Shown piece by piece: positions 1-12,600 of a DNA stretch of 64,000 nt. This stretch comes from Owenia fusiformis (Eukaryota; Annelida; Polychaeta; Sabellida; Oweniidae). Made by a program: the position numbers and the translations under genes. The stretch spans positions 17,381,915-17,445,914 of the forward strand of contig CAIIXF020000001.1 in assembly GCA_903813345.2 (NCBI GenBank). Direction: 5' to 3'. Within the stretch, counting starts at the first letter, position 1. Every line of letters begins with the position of its first letter. Below the pieces are notes generated by a model. That model had not been told where the DNA came from, ran no database searches, and saw only the letters and a list, made by a program, of their open reading frames with translations.

Positions 1-158
1 ATGGAAATTTCATAATCGTATCTGTAATTTGAACTTATGTATTAATCTGATCCACCCCTCCTGAATCTAGGAAAAAAGATGGAGTTTGACTCTTAAAATT
101 GCAGAACCCATTTCTTGAATTGCAGAACCGATTTAATTCATACTCCATTGTATTTTAG
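1..158 (+). other. Intron tail upstream of the first visible exon
   Basis: No coding unit is seen. It ends in a T-rich tract and AG acceptor at 157-158 that opens the first visible repeat exon, so the gene continues to the left. Confidence 0.6.
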
Positions 159-640
159 ATACGCGTATTATCAGCTGACCTATATATGTCAAGGTGAAAA
201 TGATGAAATAATTCCTGCAGCATCTCTGACCACATTCACTACCACCGATCTTCAATCCAAGATCAATTCCATCACACGTGCCAGGGGAGGAACATATACA
301 GCAATAAAGAGTGTTTTGACGTTATACAGTTATGACTATCGCTACAGCTTGTATGTTAAAGAGGAAGTTAATGCTAATTTGTTTGAAACTTACTCTGAAG
401 TGATCAAGTTAGCTTGGCTGAAAGCAAACTCAGGTAGCTAAATGTTTTGTCTTGCTGTTTTGAAATACTATGCAATTAATTAATCGATTTATGACTTTTC
501 TTCGCCATCCATATCTTAAATTGTAAAAGCTATTATCAATTTCCATTGTGAGATTCTATATTGGTTATTTCAGACTTTACAGAAGCGGCTCTCAAAGTAC
601 TGGTTTATGATGTTGATGTAGTATATGAGATCTCAACAGG
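159..640 (+). CDS. Repeat unit 1 of giant membrane protein (exons 159-433 and 574-640)
   Basis: The A exon starts one base into a codon and reads YAYYQLTYI near its start; it ends phase 1 at SG|GT. The B exon encodes KVLVYDVDVVYEISTG and ends phase 2 before GTATTT. Confidence 0.8.
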
Positions 641-3600
641 GTATTTGATCTATTTCATTAATACTCATTAATAATCATATATTATCTAATATGAATTAAC
701 TATTTTTATTAGTGTACATAGCCGAATCTAAAATATCGTTTTCGATTTGCTCAATTTTGAGTTCTTGAGCCAACGTCTAATTTGACAGAGTGTATTTATA
801 CGATTTGGCGTAGCATTAACACATATTGTATATTTATATTTCAGGAAAATTGAATATGAAATTCTCTATGTCATGTCCCTTCATAGTCAGCAAATAGATT
901 CTGTATTAACTGGTGAACTACCGTTACCAATACTCACAAGCACTGTATCCACATTTATCACTGACAAGACATTGGTAACCAGCTTCACTGAACATACACG
1001 TGGGGAAGTAATGAGAGTCAGATATACATCTCAATTGTATATGTCCGACTATGTCACTCAAACTGATCTTCTGGAATTCCAGAATAGGATGGTACGGGTT
1101 GTTGAGACTAAACTTTCTCTCACTGCTGGTATGTGATTAACTCCTATTTTTGTTTATATATTGTTTGAAAGTCTCATTATATTTGTATCGGATATTAATT
1201 ATCATAATAGTCTTATCTATATCTGTCTGTTTTGGCGTGACATAGACCTAGAAAATTCTTGGTCAATATGTCATTTTGCTGCAGAAGTAACTTGAATTTT
1301 GATATTATTTGTAGGATCAAGTGGACTAACATGCTTCATTATTAACCAGGAAGAACTATTCAGTGCTTCATTAAAGTAAGTATGCTATTGCATATTGGTC
1401 TTCCTATTCTAGAGGTATGTTGTATACTTGATTATATTAATTCAAAAGGAAGTGCACTTTAAGAATATTATGGAGAGTAAGACAAGCATTGGGTGATATT
1501 AATGGGAAAGAACATATTTACGTGGTGAGATCAGATGATCTGCCCGATATAAGAGATAAGGCTTCTTTTCATGATATAGTATGTCTCGTTATTGCAAAGA
1601 AAATAACAGAATAAATGATATTTATTTACTACACTCTCATATATAGCCATATAAATTATTGTATTCTTATCTAGGGAACAACAACTAAAGCTTTATTGTT
1701 TCAAATTCTGAAAGTACAAAAAAAGATTATAAAGACTAATTACAAACAGTGCTAGAACAGATAGATACATTATTTCATGTGGTATAATGAAGCATCTTAG
1801 TTAAAATGCATAATGTGTTTTTCTTTTTATTATTCTGAAAAATTTCGTGATCGCTGATAAACCTCCCCGTGATCTTGCTTTATGATATTAGCATACTGTT
1901 CTTATAAAAGGACTTATGCGTCCATGCATTTATCGATCATGATGATTTCGTAGATGAATGTTCTTTTAAAAGATTTTAAAAGTTGAAAATTTGTTGAAAT
2001 CTCATTCCAGTCAACCTGTGTTTGAAATAACCTTTGGGTTCCATCTGAATGAAGTATCTTACAACAAGTATCTGTACTCCGAGCTGGAGTTCACGGAAAT
2101 CAAAGACAAACTCCAAACCTTGAACAAGGACCCAACAGATACATATGGGGATATATTACTGGACCCTGTCACAATAGGAAAACTTACAAAACCAGTTGAA
2201 AAGAAACCTGGTGGATTCACAATATATCTAGACATGAGTCTGAAAGTGACAGATGAGCAGGTGATGATGACTGCCTTGGTGAACTCATATAAACAAACAG
2301 GTAGACCATTCATTTTAATGCTGTACCTAGTATTTTGTAAAGTATGAAGAATCATTTACTTATTCAGATATATTTACTTATTCACACATATATGTGAAAG
2401 GAAAGGACTGTAAGTAGATTGAGTTTCTTGGTCATGATATCTAGAAAATGTCTACACTGCAAAGATAATTGACTTTAAAATTGGTTGAAAGAAGATTATT
2501 TGGAGTAGAAAAGATTATGACGTACGTGCTAAATAGAAATATATTGCATAAAAATACATCAATTTTGCACATACCTTTTAACATTTTAACTTTAGCTGGA
2601 GACGTTACCATGCAGCTTATTACACAGACCGCATACATTGACTCTCAGGGGTAAGTATTCATCTCAATACTCACAAGAGACTCTTGATTTCATTCAATAT
2701 GATTATTTTATTTATTGTTAGATTCCCTTAACTCATCTCAAATTATGTAGACATTATAGGAAATGCACATAATATAGTACTTTACACATAATTCTATATA
2801 CAGGTCCACAAGGGACTCGTTTTTCGTTTTGACTTGTAATTTTAATTACTCTGTAATGACTGGTTTAGTATTTGTTCTCTTTGTAGTAAATAGTGACTAT
2901 TGACCACAATAAAATTACAACAACCATTATATGATTTTGATATTTTACAGAGAAACCGTGTATGAGTTACTTGTATCCATTTCTGTGAACAACATCAGCC
3001 TTCCTGAAGATGACCCATTCACATTTGACATCAGCTCTGTTAACACTGAAATACAGAAATTGACATTTACACGAACATATACTGCGTTAGATCTAGATAT
3101 TGTTAATTTGCGAAAAGAGAAGTTTGCTGTATATCTATATTTCTACAAAGAAGTGAGATTGATGGATATCGATGATATTCAAGCTTCACTAGCAGAGTAT
3201 TTTAAGACCATTGTTACAGGTTAGAATATATATTATAGTTGATTGTTATTTTAGATGGAATTAGCATTCTCTTGGTCGATTCTAATTGAGAAATGGATGC
3301 ATTTGCAAGATTTCACAATGAATAGATTTGAAATCAAATTAGTTAATAAGTGTATTCATTTTCCTTTTTAGGACCTGGCTCAGTAACTCTATCAATATTC
3401 AAACAAAATGAATATGTGATAGCTGAGACAACTCAGACAGTATATAGAGCGGGCTGCTTCATCAATACTGGGAGCAAAGTTGTTGATACATCAACTATGG
3501 GCACGATTGACTACACCAAGTTAAGATCTGTGCTTGATAGCAGTAAAGTACAATATTCTATAGTTGACCAAACGGATGGGGTTACCTTTGTGGATTATAC

Positions 3601-6600
3601 TACTTTGTATTCATTCTACACCAACCTCGAGATATCAGCAGATAATATAGAAACACTGGAGTCTGCCATTAAAAAAGCTTATAGTAAGACGATTAATTAC
3701 TTGTATATACACGTGTTCAATAATAAATATTATTCATTTACTATTACTACATGTACTATGTATAGATAAATGTCTGGGGTAGAACCGTAATGTGTTAATA
3801 TTTCGAAGTGTTTTAGTACCTTGTGTATTCAATTAAAATCATTCAGAAAAAGAAAAAATTAAATTGGCTCAAATATTTTCAGACAACAGGGTAGATATCA
3901 AAATAATTAAGCAAGAGGAAGTCCTAACGATAACTGGTGCATCCACGAATAAGATTCTCTACCCTATTACAACTGATGTGGACATTGCATCATTGTCATT
4001 AGACATGGCATCCCTTGGAACCAAACTCACATCGTTGACCTCACCTCAGGGTGTAGCATACACCATCGTAACTGATACACAGGAATACATAAGATCTGTT
4101 GCTTTGCATAAAGTTTACTTTAGCAAAAAGATAAAAGAGAATCGCTTTGACAAACTGAAGACTGTTTTGAATACCTACTGGAACCGTTATTCTAGTGATG
4201 TAGAAGTTGAAATAGTCAAACAAGAGGAGCACATAAAAGAATTTGGGTAAGTATATAATTATACTAAGTTGGTAGTAAAAAGGGCAATACTAGAAACTAG
4301 AAAGAATACAATATTATTTGTATAAAGTTGAAACAAACGTGAACTACCAAATTGTATTTCGTAAATAAATCATACCTACGTTCAACATGATTTGTGTTTT
4401 GTTTTATATGCATCTACCTTTCCAGTCAGTCAATATGGAAGGTAATATATCTAGTGTCAACTGTGAATAAAAACAATGCGACTGTTTACCTCGGGCCAAA
4501 CAAGCTTAATGAACTTGATAGTGCAGCTCTTCAAACAGACGTTACAGATGCCAACATAGTTGACATATATGACAATGTTTACACAATTGTTTCCGGGGAA
4601 AACACGGTTGACTCCACCCGCACATTCTATGTCAGCTTCTCCAGAGCAATTCTGGTCATGGATCTTCAGAATGTACTCGATGCAGTTGAAAATGCTTGGA
4701 TGACAAAATACTCAGGTATATATTGGTGAATTTTATGATTAAAACGATTCATTTGTCAATGTTTGGTGGTTCATTGTGAATGCTTAACTCTTTATAATTA
4801 GACAATCAACTTTTATGTGTGTCCATGATTAAGTGGTCAGATACACATATGTGAACACTAATTATAGTATTGACTATAAGCTATCGTGATTGTAATAATT
4901 CCAGATTTGAGGAACAAGCCTACAAAACTTGTATTTGGGAGTCTCACCGAATATATAACAAAGTAAGTAAAACAGTTTGTCATATTCACTTTTTAAATTT
5001 AATGTTTATTTCAGTTTCAAAATTTTGAAGAGCTGTCTCTCTCAAATATTTATAATCCCTTTTACAATAACATCTCAAAAAGAAACTTTCATCGGGTAAT
5101 AAGTAAATGATTTGTCTTGCAGTGGTTGTAGAGTTTGGAAGATTGAGTACTCTTTGAGAATTTATGATCAGATTATCAACCCGGTTGTGTATGGCGAATT
5201 CACGACCAGTGAACTCCAAGCTGCTTTGTTTGGTGTTAAAGATTCTGGCACAGCCAATGACAATTATGCTTCATATGTAATAAGTCCAGGTTCAAATCGT
5301 CAATGTAGACCTACACTATCCACTGACCTGAGAAGTAGAGACTTGTTTGATATAACATTGATTGAAAAGGTTGCTGAAGCAGATTACGTCAAGTTTGCTG
5401 ACATACTAAAGGAAAGTTATCAATCTGAATCAAGTATTGATATTGATCTTACCCAACTTGAAGTTGCAGTGCAAGACATGGAGGAGGTTGTGTTGAATAG
5501 GCAAGTTGATCGATTCGTTATATCTACGCTTAAGTGTATGTCTCCATAATAGGTCTCTATATTGCTATAATAAATAACTGATTATACTTGGTTTTGCCAA
5601 AAAATTCTGATTTTTTCTACAAACTATGAAAGTGTGTTCCCAGTTTGCAGCTCATTTATTTACATTTAAGGATTGACTTTGTGTTTTCATTATGAGTTAT
5701 TTATGTTTGCATATTAGAAAGTCTTACTGGAGGTTGATCTACTCTTTGAGCATTGGAGATCTCGTTCTAAGTCCCTCAGATCTGGTGCCCATTAATCAAG
5801 AAAAGGGCCTTGTCATTGATGTAACAAGTGAGCTTGGGTTCAACTATACATTAGCTGTACTAGGGTCAGATGTTCCAATGAGATCGGCGGTTGCATTCAC
5901 ATTGCTCTTGGACTCCCCCATTGGTTTCAAAGACTTTGACAATGTCACAACTGCAATAATGAATTATTGGAAAGAATCGGGTAGGTATTTTTGGTATAAC
6001 ATTTGTGATTATGTAACAATTACACCTTTAAAAGCTTTTGCAGAATGTCCATGCAGTATATGATTATCATTAACATTTTAGATTCGGCAAAGGTGACTAT
6101 AGAATTTGGAACAGTTGAAGAGGTTGTCTCATATGAGAGGTAATATATTTTATTCTATTCATGAACAAATACAATTGAAGATTTTCAGTATTGCTGATGG
6201 TTTTTAAAATGTTCTCAATACCAACAGTATTGATAAGCTGGTATTGATAGATTTACCCAATGACGCTAAAAAGAAGGCCCGTATATTTTTTCTTTTAAGA
6301 TGGGTTTTAGAGACAAATGGTGGCTATTGGCAAACTATTTTACTTGTAGTTATATATAATAGTACAAAAAATAATTTTACTCAAAGATTTCTGAATTGGG
6401 CAAATTTTTGTGAGCAATTGTGTGATATGTACAGTTAAAATTAAATTTAATCCGGCCCTATGCAGCTAAGGGTATTGGAATTAAAGAGTGATTATTGTCA
6501 AACTGTATACAACTTGAGTTTAAATGTGTTTGCAGAAGCTTTTGGCAGATTTCCTTGTTTGTGACTGAAAATGGGATTGATATTGATGCAAGGACAAGCA

Positions 6601-9600
6601 AAGACATTGACATCCAGGATATGCAAACAAGATTAGATCTCATTACTGCTAAGGCTTACAAAGTAATAAGTAAAGAGGGGAGAATATTGAGAAAGACCAA
6701 GGAAAGCTTCTCTGTATACTTCAACTCTGAGGTCACAAGAACTAATTTAGAGGTTCTTAAAGAAAGGATAAAGGAAGTGATAGTTGCGGCTGATACCAAG
6801 ATCGATAAAAATGATGTGGTTGTAACCCTTGGTGTCCAGGAAGAGGTTTTAAGTCTTACTGGGTAAGTACTAGGGTGAAGTAATGAGTCCAATAAACATC
6901 AATATACCAAAAGCTATATTGAAAAAGCATATGTAGAGCAGTAAAATAAAATCATCGAAAAATGTCCACAAACATGAAATTATAAATTGAATACATGGTT
7001 AACATTTGACATATTTTAAAAAATGTTTTCGTTTTCTAGGTCATCATACTGGCGCATAAACTACTTTTTGGACATAGATGACAAACCCATTGATTCCATG
7101 GTAACAGTTGATATCAATGTTAATGAACTCCAGGCCAGGTTTAATATAACTGGTCCAAATGACATCCCCTATGCAGTTTTAAAAATTACCAAGGAAGATA
7201 GACGAGATTTGAAACGAATCAGTCAAGCAACATCGTTGTTTGTGAAATGGGCTGTCAGAAAGAATGATTTTGCTACCATGAAAAGTGTTCTTCAGACAAT
7301 GTGGACCGGCGAATTGGGTATGTCAATTTTCTTAAATAAATGTTATAATTCAGTTGTGTATTACAATTTATCAAGTTTTATTTGGGCATATTCCAGTGTA
7401 ATTGATACAACAATTTCTTATTCATTCATTTAATTTAGGTGTCGACGTTATGGTGACGTTGGGTCATCATGAAGAGTACCTCCTGCCAACTGGGTAAGCA
7501 GACGATACAAAAATAGTGAAATGGAATTTATTCAACACGCCTGTAATACGAGGGGTGATTCAAAAGTAATGGACAAAATTTTATAGGCACGCTTACCTTT
7601 ACCAGATTTGAATGAAACTTTGTACAAATAAAGATTAATCAATTATCTATTCGATGTTAAAATTTTATTAACTAAATGCAAATACATTTTGAGATAGAGC
7701 ACTTCTCTTGGATCATGGTGCATACACCCGGAATCCATTTTTAAGGCTATTTTCATCATAATAACAAATGGATTTTCAATGAAAAGTTTGCTGGTGCAAT
7801 ATATTTTGCAATGCAAGATGTATATGAAAAGCATATCGCAGTAAGTTCAATAATAATCCATATCATTCCTTATTATTCCTGATGATCATCCATTTGAATT
7901 ATATTCAATCCTCAATGTATTCTCCTCCAAGTTCAATTACTTTCTTCTGTCACATGTTCTTCAGTGTCAATCTCCTGTCTGCATTTAGGATGGACTCTAC
8001 ATGGTGAATAGTGTTATCAGTGCGGCCAGTCTTGGGCCTTCCAGATCGCTTTAGATCTAAGACTCTCGTATCCCCTTCATTAAAGTGTTTGTACCATCGC
8101 TCAATGGCTTGCCTTGACAAGGCCTTGTCTCCATGTGTCTCTTTTATTTTCTTGACAACTGGCTGCCTTGTCTCTCCAGTAGCTACCAAATATTCAATAA
8201 CAATCCTTTGCTTTACTTTGATTTGTTGTAAAGTAGACATTTCTTGGATGTGTGTGAGTCTAAGAGTCTGATCGACTTTCTGACTCACTGTGACTCATCA
8301 TTCTTAGAAATATCATTGTGATGTCATAGCACAATTGGTTGCTGAATTTAGAACTCAACAACAAACACATGGGCATGTGAGTCTTGCTTGACAATTGCAT
8401 TACCATGCTTGTTAGACATATCATGTGTGGTAATTGAGTCATTAAAACGAAATCAAGCAAAAATGACAAAAACGATCAATTATCATTAAAAACCAATTCC
8501 ACCCATGCTTACCCTTGTTACCATGGTTACGCATAGCTGAAACAATTTCAAATGCATTTAAATGAGAATTCGACACAAAGTAGAGAATTGATTGATCTAT
8601 TCACTGTGAAAAAATTAGACTGATTGGGTGAAATTTAGTATGCCTATAAAATTTTGTCCATTACTTTTGAATCACCCCTCGTATAAGAGCATCTTTAATC
8701 CATTGAAGTTGATTTCTTTTTTTTCTATTTTCTGTTTATTTTAGATTGGTGTCAAACCTGATTTTTAGTGAAGCGAGTGATTGTATTTTACTATAACTTA
8801 TTTCAGTGACAGTGTATGGAAGCTGTACTATTATATTTACTATGATGATACGATTATATCACCATCTGAATTGCCAATGATATCCGTGTCGAAGATACAA
8901 CAGATATTTAAGGATAATAAAGACAGATTCAAAATGACGTATGAATTGGAAGAAGGCATTGATGCAGTGAGGTAATACAGCGTAAATTTCTATCATACTT
9001 TGAAAGTCTAAAATACATCTGAGTGATATGTTAGGGTGCTAAAACATTTACAGACAGTTTCGAATAGATTACGTTTATAATCTTTATGTCATACCATCTT
9101 GAAATAGAATTACTATCAACTTCATGCTTGGGTAATATGTACAGATGCAAGCCCAATGACCACCACAATTTAAGCTAAACGTGGCAATTTCGAATATAGA
9201 AAATAAATAGACAAAGTCGGCAATATTTGAAAAGAAAAAATTCAACGATTTACATATAGAAATAATTTTCAGAGTATGTAGTATATTAACAACGATGCCC
9301 CAATTATTTTAGATTTAAGACAGCATTTGGATTGTTCTTATCTCGTCCTATACTTGATGTTGATATTCCAAGAATTGAGAACGCTTTATTTGGTATCTGG
9401 CAGAAAAAACTGAAAGGTAATTATGTGGATGAAATGGTAATTGCATTAAGGTTCCTATCGATACATAATTCAATACAATATCTTATTTTATAGATAATTA
9501 ATATACCAATCATATATAATAGCACTGTAATTCTGCAACACCTGCTTTAATAAACTATAATAATTTCTTCTATGAATGTTCATCTCTCTGGTAGTAATGT

Positions 9601-12600
9601 ACAAAGTTGTTGATTTTCTTTCTCAGAGATATTTATTTTTATTTTTGACGTTTGATTCAAATATAATTTTATTTCTGAAGAAGTAGGATGGACATCCTAC
9701 GAAACGTCAAAAAGAAAAAGAAATATCTCTGAGAAAGAAAATCAACAACTTTGTATAATAATTTCATTTACCATTTTTATCTTTTCAGGGGCCCAGGGTA
9801 TTCGTATCAATATTATATCGAGAGCACGCCATATACAGAGCAATGGGTAAGAAAATAATCCTAGAATGAAACTGAGATGAGTGTTCTGAGATGACTATAT
9901 TAAGATAGTATGGGAGTGTGTGGTATTACAATATATAAGCGGTTTAAACTCTTACATACACACGCGTGATACATGTTATTTACAAATGCTATTTGTTTGT
10001 CTTTATAGTGCGGTAGTTTGGAAGATCTTGTACACACTGGACATTGAGGGGAAACTTCAGAACCCTGACACTCAACCGAAGCTAGAGCTTGATTTGCTGA
10101 ATAATGGTCTTGATGTATCAGTCGCCTCTACATCAGAGTTGTACAAAGATGCTGTTTTAAAATTCAGGGATTACAGCCTTACCCGCTATGAAGGCCTGTA
10201 CAATGTGTACATATCGCACAAGGTTCTTCAAGAGGATTTTGTGGCATTCAAGGCTGATTTGGAAAATATATGGACTGCTCAACGAACAGGTATAAAATAG
10301 GAAGACAACGCCAATGTCTTGATTTTATGATGCAAAGCTTTTTATTCACATCCCCTTATACAATCATAAAATAATTACCGTAAAAGGTAATTATTTAAAA
10401 GGTGGATTGGATCGAATGGATGAGATTCATGTAAAAGGTGTATATTGAACCGGGGATCTTCAAAATATGAAATTCATTTTAAGATTTTTTTCTGTTCATC
10501 TCCCTCTGAGAAATATGTCCATTCCACAAAGTACTTTGTGATCACTTGGGTCCCTTTGAGGAATCGGATCAAAACAACAGCAAATAAATACATACAACAA
10601 TTAGTTGTTGAATACTCTAAATATTTCACTGCTTTCTTTGTAAATAAACTTTTGTAAGCCGCACAGCCTCATGGTTTCTGAATTGCCTCAAAAAGCAGAG
10701 GTCACCCTTCTAGTCCACTCAGGTAACATAATATTACATCTGTTATTTGATATTGTGGGTGTGAGAAGAGCAACAATCTTCTTAGAGGGAGATTAATAGA
10801 TTTTTAAAAATATTTTGACGATTCCCAATCTTCAAAAAACTCTTTACATGACTCCAATTCGTTCGATCCAATCCACCTATTAATCTTTACCCTTCAAAAC
10901 GTATATTCAAGAAAATTACCGACTGACTTAAAATTAGAATATAAAGTTATATTATCGCATTGAAAACTGCACTACTTTCAGCCATCTACGAGCTGGATCT
11001 TACCTCGGTTCATATCTGTTGAGTTTCATGATCTTTATTTTCAGATTTGACTGATGTTGAAATAGTAATCAGATCCTCTGAGGAACAGCTATTATCTACT
11101 GGGTAAGTCTTTCCTTTAAACATTAACGAAGCATGAAAATATCCTCCAAAAACACTCACACATGACAAGAATTGATAATGATGATAATCAATTCAGTAGA
11201 CTTTTTACAGGGGGCAGTAAAATCAACTGAATATCATGTACAGTGTAGACATGCATTTTACAGGGAGCCAAGTGGTTGGCTACTTCTCTTCTCAGTGTAT
11301 GCAGATGGTATGCTCATGGATGCTAGAGTTGACATAGGTGATACCATCGACTACACCACCCTGGACGTCACCTCAAATGTTGGCTTTAAGTACTCGGTAC
11401 TTAATTTACCAGCACAGGGAACAATAATCCTACCATACAGAATGTACTTCTCTATCATTGTGGATAATGTTGTCGGCATTGATGATCTTGGAAAGTTTAA
11501 GACAGCCTTGGTGGAACAGTGGAAGACATTGTTGCCAAGTAAGTTAACAGTTTATTGACATAATGAGTATATGTATAATGAGTGTATAATATAATGATTA
11601 TGGCATTACCAGAAACTAAAAAATGTTATTATGCGTACAAAATAAACATTTCAATGACTGTCAACTCTTATAAAATCACAGCTCCTATGAAATATGTATA
11701 TTTTTATTTTTATTTGTAGATATTCTGCTTGAAGTCACCATGGCCGAAGAGGTTGTGGCATTAGGATCAGAGTATGTGTAATTTTCAAAATAATAAATGT
11801 TAATATTACAATGTACTGAATTGATAATCGAGTCTGGATACAAGCGATGATCAATCAGTAAGGACCTAGGGTGACTGCGTCTCTTCCATTTCTGTTTTGA
11901 AAGAATGGTTTATTACCCGTGACACTTATACATGTTGACCTAAGATTAAAGGGTTTTAATACTCATAAGCACTTTGATTGCTATGGTAAAGTAGACAGTT
12001 TGTCCCTCTATCTTACCTTTTTGATCATCCTTTGTACATAGCGATGTTTCCCGAAGAGAGATATAAAAGACTTGTCTGAGGGCCTTGATTATTGCGTCGA
12101 TCTGTTCAGTTCTACAACATGTTAAATCTGATTTTAATTGATCCGTTGAGAGGTATACGACGGTTGTCCCAGAAATAATGCACTATATGTTTTAACTTTA
12201 TCAATAATTGATATTTGTCCATGAAAATTTCAGTAAATGTTGCTCAGAGACATTTTGATTATTCTACAAATTTTCATGTTGACTGATAAAACTATATTGA
12301 TGTTATAATAAAATCAAGTGGGTGATTTTGGGTAGGGCGGGGCAGGTTATACAGTCAAATCAAAATGAATAAAAATTTGAAAATATGAAATAATTAATCA
12401 ACAAATACCATTTTGTGTAGCTATAAGAAGTATGCTCAAAAATACATTTTAAGATATTAAATTACGAGCACATCCTAGATTTAATGGATGTATATTGCAC
12501 AGAGTCCCATTTCACATTTTCTCAAAATATTGCCCTTTGCATGTAATGAACTTTTGATGCCTGTCAGGAAAAACACTCTTGGCAATTTTTTCCACTGTCA

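Noticed and set aside
2059-2355. Minus-strand frame opposite unit 4
   Set aside because: Shadow of the coding exon 2011-2300; no motif and no splice signals on that strand.
6244-6438. 64-codon plus-strand frame between units 10 and 11
   Set aside because: It lies wholly in an intron, has no splice fit to the array phases and does not resemble an A or B unit.
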